This document shows positions 10,605 to 22,592 of a DNA stretch of 64,000 bases, in pieces. The stretch is taken from positions 18,141,366-18,205,365 of the forward strand of contig CAMZMU010000075.1 of assembly GCA_947311845.1 (NCBI GenBank), written 5' to 3'. How positions within the stretch are numbered: the first letter of the stretch is position 1; every line of letters begins with the position of its first letter. The notes under the pieces were generated by a model. The model searched no databases and had not been told where the DNA came from. It was given only the letters and a program-made list of their open reading frames with translations. The DNA is from Poa pratensis. Its lineage: Eukaryota; Streptophyta; Magnoliopsida; Poales; Poaceae. A program made the translations under genes and the position numbers.

Positions 10605-12446
10605 TTTTGCGAAGAGAAATCAAGCATTTTACTGATTAAACACATAATACAATGTATTTACAATTTTGTTTCAAAGAATTGAAATTAGAAGAGGGAAATT
10701 ACAATTGTTTCCTAAACTATAATGTATTGTACTTATTTTTTTTCTTCTTTTTGATTAAACAGAAATTGAAGTCGGTTAATTATGTGTGGAAATGCAATAG
10801 TTGCAAAGGGTTTATTTTACTGCATATTTTGATATATTGTTTGCGTTGTGATGACGTCATCGTCTGACGTCATCAATGGCAACCGTCGTCTTCTTCCCCG
10901 TGCGGCGACATCGAGCATGGCGGCGTCGTTCGGGGGCGAGAGGGGCGGCGCAACGTAGCGTGCTCGACGCGGCGCGTCGCGGGCAGTCGAAGGGTGGCGG
11001 CGAATCGGGGCGCGGCGGCGGCGTACGGGCACGGCGAAGACGACCTCGCCGCAAGCGCCTCCGAGCTTCCCAGGTCGCGAGCATGAGAATGGAGAGGGAG
11101 GCGAGGCAGTTCCGCGGGTGGGCTTCGATCTGGACGGGAGGGCCTGCAGCGGCAGCGGTGAGCGGCGGCGGCGGCGGCGACCGCCGCGTCGCGCGTGAAG
11201 AAGAAAGAGGGAAGGGGGGAAATCTGCTGGCTTTTTTGCATTTAAGTACTTCAGTTGTTCTAAAATCGCAAACAGCTCCTTTACAGCGTTAAAATCTGGA
11301 TGGCGGGGCAATTTCTCGCTGCGCGAGTTTGATTCTGCAAAACGGTTTAGGGGCGACGTGGAGCAGCTGCGGGGATCGTTGGATCAGCTGTGAACGGCTC
11401 TGATTGCACCCTAGCACTGTTACACTGTAGCGGGGCACAGTAAAACAGTGCTAGGGTGCCGTGGCTCGCTCTGGAGGCGTAAAATCGCTGCGCCTTAATA
11501 TAGTTATTTATTTTATTTTGCGAAGACAAATCAAGCATTTTACTGATTAAACACATAATACAATGTATTTACAATTTTGTTTCAAAGAATTGAAATTAGA
11601 AGAGGGAAATTACAATTGTTTCCTAAACTATAATGTATTGTACTTATTTTTTTTCTTCTTTTTGATTAAACAGAAATTGAAGTCGGTTAATTATGTGTGG
11701 AAATGCAATAGTTGCAAAGGGTTTATTTTACTGCATATTTTGATATATTGTTTGCGTTGTGATGACGTCATCGTCTGACGTCATCAATGGCAACCGTCGT
11801 CTTCTTCCCCGTGCGGCGACATCGAGCATGGCGGCGTCGTTCGGGGGCGAGAGGGGCGGCGCAACGTAGCGTGCTCGACGCGGCGCGTCGCGGGCAGTCG
11901 AAGGGTGGCGGCGATGGGCAAGGCGAAGTCGGGTTGGCGGCGAATCGGGGCGCGGCGGCGGCGTACGGGCACGGCGAAGACGACCTCGCCGCAAGCGCCT
12001 CCGAGCTTCCCAGGTCGCGAGCGTGAGAATGGAGAGGGAGGCGAGGCAGTTCCGCGGGTGGGCTTCGATCTGGACGGGAGGGCCTGCAGCGGCAGCGGTG
12101 AGCGGCGGCGGCGGCGGCGACCGCCGCGTCGCGCGTGAAGAAGAAAGAGGGAAGGGGGGAAATCTGCTGGCTTTTTTGCATTTAAGTACTTCAGTTGTTC
12201 TAAAATCGCAAACAGGTCCTTTACAGCGTTAAAATCTGGATGGCGGGGCAATTTCTCGCTGCGCGAGTTTGATTCTGCAAAACGGTTTAGGGGCGACGTG
12301 GAGCAGCTGCGGGGATCGTTGGATCAGCTGTGAACGGCTCTGATTGCACCCTAGCACTGTTACACTGTAGCGGGCACAGTAAAACAGTGCTAGGGTGCCG
12401 TGGCTCGCTCTGGAGGCGTAAAATCGCTGCGCCTTAATATAGTTAT
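10605..12446. repeat. Tandem duplication of a roughly 0.91 kb segment in Helitron 1
   Basis: Unit 1 (about 10605-11507) and unit 2 (about 11516-12446) are nearly identical. The offset is 911 bp at the left and about 938 bp at the right, because unit 2 carries 27 bp (about 11913-11939) missing from unit 1. Each unit holds a GC-rich stretch that starts after TGACGTCATCGTCTGACGTC and is open in several frames. This looks like a former promoter/first-exon region rather than a coding gene, since no frame is recognisable. Confidence 0.9.
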
Positions 12447-12499
12447 CTATCTATTAGTTACTAGAGGCTGGGGCGCCCCTCGGGGCGCCTCCTAGCCGG

Positions 12500-15400
12500 T
12501 CATGTGCATACCAATCATAGGCCAATTATAACGCCCATTGAAAGACACAATGTATATTGCTATAGCACTTAAATTATGCAGTATGCAAGTCAGTAAATAA
12601 GCACCGAATTTAACATAGCAATAAAAGGGTGTAATAAATTTATTAGCAAAAATAGTTGTCGCATAATTACATCTGTACTACTAATAGTGTACTATCATGT
12701 ACACTGTTGTTCTTATCAGTGAATTAACACCAAAAAGAATAACTATAAACTGGAATGAAATGCACTACCAAGAAGTAGCAAATACCAATCGGCTACTCCT
12801 TTCTCCCTAGAGATGGCTTTCTTGGTGAGAATGTCGGACATGTCTTGCAATGTGATCTGATCCAGCTACGGGGTGAAGCTAGCCAAAATATTTGATGGGT
12901 TCATCTTCATACATTACATGGGTTCAGGACTATTTTTTTTCTTTCACAACCAATGATTTACTAAGCATTTACAGAATTTTGTTGGGTTCAGCTGAACCCA
13001 ACTCCATAGTGCTGGCTACGCCACTATGGCAGACTAACATGATGGCCCAAAACATAAATATAATTCTCTTGTGCAAATTTCACTTCAGTTCTGTCAGTCG
13101 TGTACATGTTTCCAGCTTTGCTTTTCTAGCTCATTTCCTGCAAATAAGAACAGGAACTCAAATTAATAATCAGAACCATGGTCATGAAAATTGAAAATGA
13201 ATGTAGGAAAATTAAGAAAAGGGGAATTAAGATTTGGTCCACTTACGACTAACCTATAATGTGCACATTAACCATTAAATGATTCAATTAGGAATGCATG
13301 TGTTATTTTTAAATCAGTAACCTTGAAACCAGAAAAAACGTAACCGAATATATTCTTAAGAAAATCCTAATCACAACTATAATTAACATAAGAGGTTATA
13401 TCTCTCACTATATGGTAATTCTCGTTCAACAAACATGATGACAGAAACATTGTTTCCTTTGACATATGAGTACCAACAAAAAAGTGATATCAAAATGTTA
13501 GAACACGCTACAGATAAATGTACCATCCGGAATAAAAAGGGAAATAATGAAGAGAACATGAGTCAATTCTATTAAATGCTTGATGCTAAATCAGTCAAAC
13601 TACAGAAGCACCGACACAAAGAAGTACCACAAATCAGGACAACATCAGCTACTTGCCAGGAATTTCATAATTCAGAAACTAAAATGATAGTGTCATAGTA
13701 AATTCACAAGTTGAAAACGTCAAGCACTGAATAGAGATGTCTCTATATATTTTAATTACTTCAATAGTTGTGAAAAAGGAGTAAGAAATTAATGTGACTA
13801 CACTTACTAAGGGCTATCTCACATATCTTATGATATATAAGTTGTCTTTTTTCCAAAATAATAATTACAGTAGAAAATGGAAAGTGCCAAGAACCTAGAC
13901 CAAATTAAGTTTACAGAGAGAAGTACGTATTTTGTGCCTCCAAGTCTGAAGCATACAAGAATACCAAGACCAACATTTTGTCCAAATCAAGGAGGGTCAT
14001 ACATAATTTGGACAAAAGAGGAAAAACAACAGTTTTTTCAAGCCCCACGTGACTCCACTTAATGACAATTTGTCTATCAGATTTAAGCATAGCAAACGGG
14101 CATTACTTTCTAAATATTACTGAATAATACTTCCATGGATTGTATATGCCAACGATTTAGTAGTGCAGCTTGGGTGTGTCCATTTAGAGTTTCATAAACC
14201 TGCTCACAATATGTCAGGTAATGTACCTCCTTCTAAATGTAGGTGTTGTTAGTAATGTAATAAAGATCCTAGTTTCTTCCTAGGTGTTGCAAGGTGGGGT
14301 GCAGTCAGGCAAGCAGCCCAGAGGATCGAGCCGCTCGAGTTCTAGAAGACACAAATTGATTCATTCATGAATTTGGTCATCTCCTTTCCTCATACATTAT
14401 ATGTGCAGCAGCACGCACCCATGCAAGGGGAGTAGTCAGTGAGTAAGTGTTATGTATTATTAGTTTTAAAGGGGTAATGTTTGTTAAGACAGGAAATCAG
14501 TAAGATGAACATAAGTAATCCTACTTAGTTAGATGCGTATATTTATATTAGAACAGTTCAGATAACAATCTTATGTTTAGTAGTAGACTGGTTGCACTGC
14601 GTACTCTTTTCAGGACATCGGCAATATAAGCTAGGAGTTATTGCAAATTTTGTTCTGGAAGAATAACCAGCAATGGAACTTGACATGATAATTACTAATT
14701 GGCCTACTAAACATAGGAGACAGAAACGTGTGACAACCAGATAGATCGTTAATGATCATAATTTGCTTGCATATATAATGGCCATCATTTTTTACTTCCA
14801 TGTACATTGACAACAGAGCTGCATGCAGAGCCTACTTAATACTGGTTCAAATATAACTACTTTTCTTGAATGGAAGCGACCTCAAGTTCTCAACTACTCA
14901 CATACCTCAGCAATATTATCTTTGATTAAAAAAATTCATCATCTTCACTTCACAAATTTTATCTAGTAAACATTTAACATTTTTTCCTATTCAGTTAGTT
15001 ATTTCTTCAGTTCACCTATGATGGCCTAAAAGATACAGAAATACAATTTAGTAAATTATGCATCAAAATTTAAGACCTTATATACGGGAAATTTCTTATT
15101 TTAGAACTCAAACATAACTACACAGTTCAAAGAAGTAGCACGACAAATAGATGCTAGAGTATTAAAGTCGATCAAAATGGTCGCTGAAGCTCTAAGCAAG
15201 TTCAATCATTTGCCTTCCTCAATCGCAGGGTTCAGTCACAGGGAGATTTTCTCTGGTTTTCACGAAGCTAGTACTACAGTGCTTCAGGGTTTTCTCACCC
15301 TTTTCAGTAAAAAGCACAGAGGGGCTAACCTCTCAGACCATCAGAAGCTAAACTGTGTGAGCATATGAAAAGTGTTCCTTTGAGCCTGTTCAAAACAAAT

Positions 15401-15500
15401 GAAGACATAAATGCTACAGCTGTTCTGTTCCAGGGAGGAAGCATACACACTAAAATCATGCACATTGTACAAAAAATCCTAAGGAGACACATTAGCACTG
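12500..15500. other. Helitron 2 interior, no recognised coding sequence
   Basis: This is AT-rich, low-complexity-free sequence with no long open frame and no family I recognise. On the minus strand it would be downstream of, or intronic to, the gene fragments at 15.5-17.65 kb. I see nothing else supportable. Confidence 0.5.
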
Positions 15501-15511
15501 AATCCTCACCA

Positions 15512-17652
15512 TTAGTACCAGAATGATAGTTTCTGCAGCAGGGGATTCACAGAAGACCTCACAGTGTACATGCCAGCAACCTGGACTAAGATAAACCCTT
15601 GCCTCGTCCTAAGCAGCCTATGCAAATCCCCAAGCCGAGCTTCTCCATATATCCCCCCTTGACTTTCTACAACCAGCAGGTTGATGCTAATGTTATCTAG
15701 TTTGCAGACAAAGGTCAAAATAGCAGAATATATATCGAGTATGCATGTGCATGTGCAAAATAGATACCCAAAGTAATGCACAAAGAATTAGAGCAGTGAT
15801 TGTAGGAAATAATTGAGGTGGTGGTGGTGGCATCGCATTTGGGTGAACCCATGCAGTAGGCCGTGCTCGGCACAGGAGTCAGTATCACACTCCAAACCAA
15901 TAAAAAACTATCATGTTATCATCCAACTACACCATAGCTCGGGATAAATAATATATCAACATCAAAGCAAGCGCCAGAAACATGTAGCGACATAAATGAA
16001 AAGGAAATGCAGATCTAGCAAATGATCATTGACTGGATTGTTTTTATGTGCCTTTAAAATCTAGCTATCTGGGCATGAAATTAATCAACATGAAGCAATG
16101 TCTCAAGAGAAAAATATTAGTAATATCAGAAGAAATATATCAAAATTTGACTTCTGACATGTACACAACACTAATGACGCTGTGTCACACAAATTTCTGC
16201 ACTGGAAAACGTATAGGTATGTAGAGTTAGCAGGAAAGCATACTTATATCGCTCTTTGCAGTTCATGATGGTCTTGTGTGTGTAGTGGCACATGAGCTTG
16301 TAGTTGCAGCATCTCACCAGCAGGTATGTGTAATGGAACCTGAAACTGATTTAGAGACGAAGCTTGAGCGGTTCCAGTGTATAGATTGGCAATGAACATG
16401 ATAGGATTCAGATCAGTAGTTCAGCAAACAAGCTTTACCTCCTCTACTATAGGATGCAAGTTGGTCACCGAGATGTAGCAAGCTTCATGAGGCTAAGAGC
16501 CCACCTGTAACCTGTTGCCTGCATTGCGTTCATACTTACTAAAAATCACATTGGCTATGAACTCATATAATTTTCAGAAAATTGCAATCACAGAGTATGC
16601 AGTGTCATTCAGTAGTCTTAGGTAAGTACCTCCAGTTTCATGGCCAATTATGGCATCTTTGACGCCTCGAGCACCCAAACTAACTACATACAAAGATATG
16701 AGAGGCACCAGGAGGTAACACTGCCATGATGATTTGTCAGAGGACATAATCCCAGAATGACTCAAGACATTCCTCTTTGTTTGACATAATTGTTCTCTTC
16801 AATTTTCTGAAAATTTCTCCTCATATGCATTTTGCCCGCAGTTGTTATTGCTCTCATACACGACAATAACAGTATGGTACCAACGAAGCACTGAAGAAGA
16901 AAAATTATTCTAGCTAACCTTGCTCTCAGGCTCAAGTTTCCTAGTTAGGATCTGCTGATCAAACTTGGTATTCTTCACTATATATGTCAAATATAATAAG
17001 TGCTTGCTATTTCCCAATGGATCTTTCGTTGGATGTCTGCAATATGTGTCAATCCAACAAAGAAATGTAAAATAAGGCCATATGAATCATGGATGCTCCA
17101 TCTAGAAGCACAGCCTGAATTTTGCAAGAACATAGACATGTAAAAAGAAAATCAATCCTCGAAGAATAAAGCCATGTGTACCTTACACAACCGAGCTGAA
17201 ACCTAATAGCAAACCATCTTGGACAATACCTAGCCAACCCCTATCGTGTTAAATCCTAACGAGCTAATCAGATCACATAATAAATCAATCCTCCAAGGCT
17301 CCACCCGTCGCCACTTCTACACGCCCCAATGATTCAATCAGCCAAAAGAAGATAGGAGAGAGAGGGATTGCCACTTACAGGTCGGAGATATCTGGGCCTT
17401 GTAATTCCACGCCCATGACGCCCCTCGCTGGGCGCTGGCTGTGGTGGAGGGGAGCCGCGCTCCACCAAACAGACCAAGGACTCCCTGCCTCCATCCTCAA
17501 CTCCAGCGGACAGGGAGTAGAGGACGCCGTGGTGGTGGAGGAGGGCAGGGAGAGGAGTGGCGACGGAGGTCCGGGACGGCAGCGTGTACAGCGGCCGGTG
17601 TGGCCTGTGGTGGCGGCGGCTTGGTGGGAGGAACCCTAGCTTCTGGCGCCAT
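15512..17652 (-). pseudogene. Captured gene fragment(s) of unknown identity within Helitron 2
   Basis: The minus strand reads like a spliced plant gene. A GC-rich, proline-rich first exon begins at ATG 17652 or in an overlapping frame. It has an open stretch containing VLYSLSAGVEDGGRESLVCL and ends at a textbook donor (CCT|GTAAGT, 17379). Downstream open segments include AVLLDGASMIHMALFY (about 17060-17120), VPLHIPAGEMLQLQAHVPLH (about 16340) and LLVVESQGGIYGEARLGDL (about 15650). The next intervals are AT-rich with plausible acceptors. I do not recognise the protein. The first-exon frame and the later frames have not been shown to join, so a single intact gene is not claimed. The orientation matches that of the Helitron. 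Confidence 0.45.
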
Positions 17653-18544
17653 GAGAGGCGTGAGAGGAAGGGAAAGAGGAGGAAAAGGCCAGCGGGGCAA
17701 GCGTGATACAGACAAAACCAAGGGGAGAAACGACAAAAACGAAACGAGCTAAAACCATCCCCTGGGCGCCACGTGGATAGCGCGATAGGGCTCCCCAGGG
17801 GTGGACACTTGCTTGTCTTCAATTGTTTTCTATTGTGTTACGGCTGCTAGGCAACCCATGACTGTAAAGGGACAGATTCTAACATTCTGTGTGTGTGTGC
17901 AGCTGCCGCTAAACTGCTAGAAAAATTATTGCTAAGTAATGGACGATGCATTCTATGCTCTCCTTCTCTCTATATCTATCTCAAAGTTCGTTGGCAGCAG
18001 GAATCAATACATATTGATACTAATTAAACTTTACCTTTCAGGTGTTTGATGAAATGCCCAATCACACTGGCAACACGAATTTAGACCGATTTAGACCTAT
18101 ATGATAGAAGCAACGATACAACATGGCCTTCATTCTTTTACAAGAGATAAATCCAGTTCAAATCATTTAGCTATGTGTAGGACAATTGCCAATCGTCTAT
18201 TTCACAGTTGTATGGTCACATACAAAGATTTGTTTCTCCCGTTGCAACACACCTGCACATTTGCTAGTTTATATAATAAACACCGATGTGACAGAACTGA
18301 AAGAGAAGAGACCCCTATCTTTGCAACTTCCGTCAATCGCCTCCGGCACCACCGCAGTGGCAACCAAAAAACAAATGGACATATCATCTCTTTACCCGAA
18401 TTTGACGCAACTCCATCGCTGAGATGCAGTTTTTCGTATCTCTATAGTAACTTACCATAGGCAAAGCCATTACCGTGCTAGCTGCTAGGGCCTAGGTGAG
18501 CTAAATTCCCATGACATTTCTCATATTTATATGTATCTCAGACA

Positions 18545-19676
18545 TATACCATGACGAAATAGGCTTTCGTCCTGCTTTATAAATAAAGCCCAACGGCCAA
18601 ACCGATACAAGGTGATGAGTTGACCCTCTTACAAAGCAGATCAAGGATAAACAAAGAAACACATGCGAACCAAACTTGCCACCGATGACACCGACACGAA
18701 ACTGAAAGACACCGTAGCTCCACGACAATGCCCCAAGAAGGTAACGACGCCTCACGTCGCCATTGTCGAGACCGAAGTCCAGGGTTTTCACCCGGAGCCA
18801 TGACAAGACTAAGGTAACCACAACGACGCCCCCAATAGGGTAACGACACCCGCAAGAATCACCACCGTCGGTGCTGAAGCACTGGGCTTTCGCTCGGAAA
18901 AACCTTCGCCCTGCCTGGTATAGCAGCCCGCCCACCGTCATCGAGTCAGACTCCCAAAACACGATCTGGGGGCTGACAGAATCGAAACACCGCAAGCACC
19001 AGGGTCCCCACCACCAGCTTTTCGCCATCCACATGGCTAAAAAGCAAGGTCACCACCACTGACACGTTGCTCGCCGTAGAGACACCCGCGCAGTCCACCT
19101 TCCGAGGCCGCCGCCTCGGCATCCGGGATCACTTGCCCACGGTGGGACCGAACACCGCCACGACCAACCACCGGCACGGACATGAGAAAATGGGGTCAGC
19201 AGACCGGCACCTCGGACAGTGAGGTTCAACTAGCAGGACGCACCCGCCTGTCGAACCCGCAGAGCCCGTACCGGGGCCTCCAGCGGCTACCGGATCTAGA
19301 TCCAGCGGGTCCGGATCCAACGCCCCAACCAGACATGGTCAGGGGGTGGGCTCCCACGTCGAGAGCCCTTGAAACCAATCGACCCGTGGGGCCCAACCAG
19401 CCCGATCCAGGCCCAAAGGGCCCAGATCTGGGCCGAGGCCGGGCACACCACCATCGATGGCCAGCTCCGTCGGTAGCCTTCGAAGGTTCCTTGCCTTCAC
19501 GAGCTTCTCCGTCGCAGGCACCAGAGATGAACGCCGCCGCCATGCCAAACCACAGCCGCCGGCCATATCCGGGTGGCAGAGCTCGACAACCACCGCCGCC
19601 ATGGGCCGCAGGGGTCCTGAGTCGACCCCCATCGCCGCCTCGACATGCACCCACTCGCCCCTGGTGCAGCTCGCCG
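18545..19676 (-). repeat. GC-rich repeat, probably LINE-derived non-coding sequence
   Basis: Read on the minus strand, the segment ends with GGGCTTTATTTATAAAGCAGG and GACGAAAGCC, a tail I associate with repetitive LINE-like sequences in Triticeae. The upstream GC-rich part stays open for 177 codons on the minus strand (19034-18501) without any recognisable domain. Copy B carries the same stretch from 27325 to 28445. Assignment to LINE is by resemblance only; no reverse transcriptase is visible. Confidence 0.45.
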
Positions 19677-19681
19677 GCAAG

Positions 19682-21289
19682 TGACACGTCCAAAACGTAT
19701 CTATAATTTTTGATGTTCCATGCCTATTATATATTGATTATCACATGTTTATCTTACACTTTATATCATTTTTATGCATTTTCTGGGACTAACCTATTAA
19801 CAAGATGCCACAGTGCTAGTTCCTGTTTTCTGCTGTCTTTTTGTTTCAGAAAATCTATTCTGGAAATATTCTCGGAATCGGACGCCAATTTAACAGATTT
19901 ATTTCTGGACCGAGACGGAGCAGCAGCCAGGAAGATGGAGCCGGGGGCCACACCAGGCAGGCCGGTGGGCCCACGGCGCGGCCTAGGGTGGGGCCGCGCA
20001 CCTAGGCCGCCGCCCCACCTCGGCTGGCCACTGACGCCGCCCTTTCGCCTATAAATTGCATCTAATCGGGAAACCTTAGATACCCGAGCAAAAATCCACG
20101 AAAAGTTCCGAGGCCGCTGTCGTCTTCAACCCTAGTTCGGGAGGGTTTCTGCGGTTCTTCCCGGCACCTTGCCGGAGGGGAAATCATCACCGGAGGGCTC
20201 TACATCACCATGCCTGCCTCCGGAGTGATGCGTGTGTAGTTCTCCACGGGACTACGGGTCCATAGCAGTAGCTAGTTGGTAGTCTCTCCACCTTGTGCTA
20301 TCATGTTTAGATCTTGTGAGCTGCCTAACATGATCAAGATCATCTTTATGTAATGCTACATGTTGTTTTTGCTGGGATCCGATGAATTGTGAAGTTATGA
20401 TCAAGTTTGTTCATCTATCTATATTATGTTTTATCTATGTTCCTGCATGCTCTCCGTTGTTAGTAGATGCTTTGGCCAAGTAGATGCTAATGACTTCAAG
20501 AGAGGATATTTATGCTAGATAGTGGGTTCATGCCTCTAGAAGACTGGGCTTGATAGACAGAAACAACTAAGGCTGTAGATGTGCTGTTGCCACTAGGGAT
20601 AAAATAACCGATGCTTAGCTTAAGGGTACTGCTGTTAAGTCTAATGTGTTTGTTTACATTACACACTTTGCTTAATGCTATAATCTGTTGCTTGCAACTT
20701 AATACTCATGGGAGACCCGGAAGCTATCTTGTGAGTGGATTATGAGTCATAGATGCAGCTAGTAAGCGGTCTATGTATATTGTTGTAATGCCCAATAGAT
20801 ATAACAATGAACATGTGCTTGTCATATATTGCATTGTCATGTGTTTGCAATTTGTCAATAGCCCAGCTGTAATTCGTTCACCCAACATGTATGTTTATTT
20901 GTCTTATGGAGAGACACCACTAGTGAACTGTGGACCCCGGTCCTTTATTCCACACTGATACAAACACCGTTTTCACCACGCTCTACGTTACTTCCTGCTG
21001 CTAATTTTGTGTTCATCATCATATTTTACACCATACGTTTAATCCTTTGTATTCAGCAAGCCGGGGAGATTGACAACCTTCCTGTTTTGTTGGGGCAAAG
21101 TACTTTGATTGTGTGTGTGCAGGTCCACGTCAGTGATCGGGTAACGGCGCCGCTGACGCCTTTCTGAAGCTCTTCCAATTCCTACTGGATCTGACAACCT
21201 TGGTTTTGTAATCAAGGGAAAACTTTGCTGCTAACTACATCATACCTTCCTCTTGGGGTTTCCCAGCGAACGTGCGTTCCATGTCATCA
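19682..21289 (+). mobile_element. Solo LTR L1 (gypsy-type), copy A, 1608 bp
   Basis: It begins TGACACGTCCAAAACGTATC, ends CCATGTCATCA, and is flanked by a perfect 5-bp duplication GCAAG (19677-19681 and 21290-21294). No internal region adjoins it, so it is a solo LTR formed by LTR-LTR recombination. It resembles the LTRs at 28916, 38228 and 59437 in landmarks such as TTTTCTGGGACTAACCTATTAA and CTCTACATC.CCATGCC. The same LTR starts at 28451 in copy B with the same left flank, so the insertion predates the duplication. Confidence 0.93.
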
Positions 21290-21650
21290 GCAAGTGCCAC
21301 ACCAGGCCCCGCCGAGCGCCGTGAAGAATACCGCCGCCAAGGAGAGCCGCCGCCGTGCTCAGGGTTCCTCGTATCGGGGAAAAGAAGGTTGGCCGCCGCC
21401 GACACCGCACGGGCTTCGCCCGGCAGCGTGTGCCGGCAGCGGCCAGGAGGGAGAGAGGAGGGGGCGGGGTAGAGGAGTCGGCGCGCTAGGATTTGTCTCC
21501 TCGTACATATACCATATGAATGAATTATGTTACAAAATATAATTGGTATTCTGCTGAATCCGTTTAATTCATTTGTGCCCGCCCATACCCTCGGTGTGCC
21601 GCCCGGTACCGCCCGAACCATGAAGGTTCATCTCAAGTAGCAGCCGGGGA

Positions 21651-21843
21651 GGGTGTTTGGTTAGGCTTTTTTCTTGGCTTTTGGTTTTGGCTTATAAGCC
21701 AAAAAAAGCACCTAAATAGTGCTTTTGGCTTTTGGCTTATGCAATGTCGAATTATAAGCCAAAAGTTAAAAGCACCTATTTAGGTGCTTGTTTGGCTTAT
21801 AAGCCAGACCCAAAAGCCAAGAAAAAAGCCTAACCAAACACCC
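21651..21843. mobile_element. Foldback MITE, copy A, 193 bp
   Basis: The outer arms are long, nearly perfect inverted repeats, GGGTGTTTGGTTAGGCTTTT on the left and its complement on the right. Inner GGCTTATAAGCC and AGCACCTA motifs are also inverted. It could be hAT- or Harbinger-related. A target-site duplication is not clear. Copy B holds it at 36594-36785. Confidence 0.85.
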
Positions 21844-21939
21844 AGTACGTCTCAGTCCTAGCTCGGTCCCACCTACACTGCTTCTACCCTTCATACATGA
21901 ACATGCTTGGGAGAGATTCGAGAGACGTAGTTGAGATGC

Positions 21940-22400
21940 GGAAAATTAGGACGGGTCACAAGAAATATCACTCCAATATAGACCCGTGCTCAAGTGTATA
22001 TTAGAAAATAAGACTCGACAAGTTTATGGACACACAATGTCCTACGGTCGGTGTCCCATTGCAAAATGATAAGATGGCATTGATGTCGATCTAGCCTGTT
22101 AGACTATTGCTTGGATCTCAAGTCACCTAAGTCTAGTCGGTTTTGTATCCCATTATATAAAGCCATGTATCGGTACACACAAATCAATCAATGAGAAACT
22201 ATTGTTCTATGCAATTCTTCATGGTATCAGATATACGATCCTAGGTCATGGCTATATTGTCAACAACCTCTTGGCTTTGAAAATCCTTCCTACCCAAATC
22301 ACGTCTGTCTTCTTCAAAAATCCCTTTACGGTCTCAAACAAGCTCCTCGTGCATGGTTCCAACGATTCTCTTCTTTCATTCAAACAATAGGTTTCACTCT
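21940..22400 (+). mobile_element. Copia remnant: LTR end, primer site and RT fragment, copy A
   Basis: An LTR-like tail (…TTATATAAAGCCATGTATCGG) is followed by TGGTATCAGA, the initiator-methionine tRNA primer site usual for Copia elements (about 22223). Only about 40 bp later comes a reverse transcriptase fragment reading GFENPSYPNHVCLLQKSLYG and LKQAPRAWFQRF. The gag, protease, integrase and most of RT are missing, so an internal deletion joined leader to RT. Copy B has the same structure at 36890-37385, so the deletion is older than the duplication. Confidence 0.85.
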
Positions 22401-22460
22401 GTCGTGTCTCGGATCATGGACACCGGGAGTAGAGGATACCCCTTTTTGAGGTTTGGCACG

Positions 22461-22510
22461 GTGGCCGTCGGCATAGCCTATGCCGACGGTAAAAAGCCAT
22501 TCCTGTAGTG
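22461..22510 (-). mobile_element. CACTA terminal fragment (about 50 bp)
   Basis: Read inward from the right the sequence is CACTACAGGAATGGC followed by TATGCCGACGG motifs, like a CACTA end with subterminal repeats. Only this tip remains. It lies exactly where copies A and B of block W stop matching, and may mark the breakpoint. Confidence 0.65.
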
Positions 22511-22592
22511 ACATGTGGCTGTGTACATCTTAGCTATGCAGAGCCCGGGTACATGCTTAAACCTTTTAAGTAATAAAGCTCCCTTTATCGAA
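22511..22592 (+). mobile_element. 5'-truncated LINE 3' tail with poly(A)
   Basis: The sequence has TAAGTAATAAAGCTCCCTTT and ATCG followed by AAAAAAA, a 3' end I associate with Triticeae LINEs. Block Y begins immediately after. It is short, and no target duplication could be assigned. Confidence 0.55.

Larger units (their letters stand above)
9244..12453 (-). mobile_element. Helitron 1, 3.2 kb
   Basis: On the minus strand the element ends with a GC-rich hairpin (GCGCGGCATCGCCGCGC), a short spacer and CTAG followed by T, the standard Helitron 3' terminus. On the plus strand this reads A|CTAGGTAAATTAGCGCGGCG at 9243-9244. The other end is set at 12453 because the flank TTAGTTA (12454-12460) corresponds to copy B (26601-26607). 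The 5' tip reads TAGATAGATAACTATATTAA rather than beginning TC, so it is degenerate or shifted by a base or two. No Rep/helicase is encoded, so it is non-autonomous. It contains imperfect AT-rich internal repeats and a large tandem duplication. Confidence 0.75.
12461..17822 (-). mobile_element. Helitron 2, 5.4 kb, carrying gene fragments
   Basis: On the minus strand the 3' end has a strong hairpin (GGCGCCCC GAG GGGCGCC), then CCAGCCTCTAG followed by T; on the plus strand this is A|CTAGAGGCTGGGGCGCCCC at 12460-12461. The right border is inferred at 17822|TTG from copy B, where AGTTA joins directly to TTGTTTTC (26603-26615). The 5' tip (TTGAAGACAAGC on the minus strand) lacks the canonical TC. 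No Rep/helicase is seen. The interior contains minus-strand exon-like sequence with good splice donors, consistent with gene capture, which is common in grass Helitrons. Confidence 0.65.
17823..22460. repeat. Segmental duplication block W, copy A
   Basis: This block is near-identical to copy B in two pieces: 26608-28915 and 36278-37437. It contains a LINE-like GC-rich stretch, a solo LTR, a foldback MITE and a Copia remnant. It ends where copy A meets a CACTA tip (22461) and copy B meets unrelated DNA (37438). Confidence 0.92.

Noticed and set aside
10873..11292. Several overlapping open frames of 120-165 codons in the GC-rich stretch of Helitron 1
   Set aside because: GC-rich DNA keeps many frames open. 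They overlap on both strands, are low in complexity, and match no family I know.
18501..19034. A 177-codon minus-strand frame in block W, also in copy B
   Set aside because: It lies in a GC-rich repeat with a LINE-like tail. There is no domain, and the copies differ by indels that change the frame.
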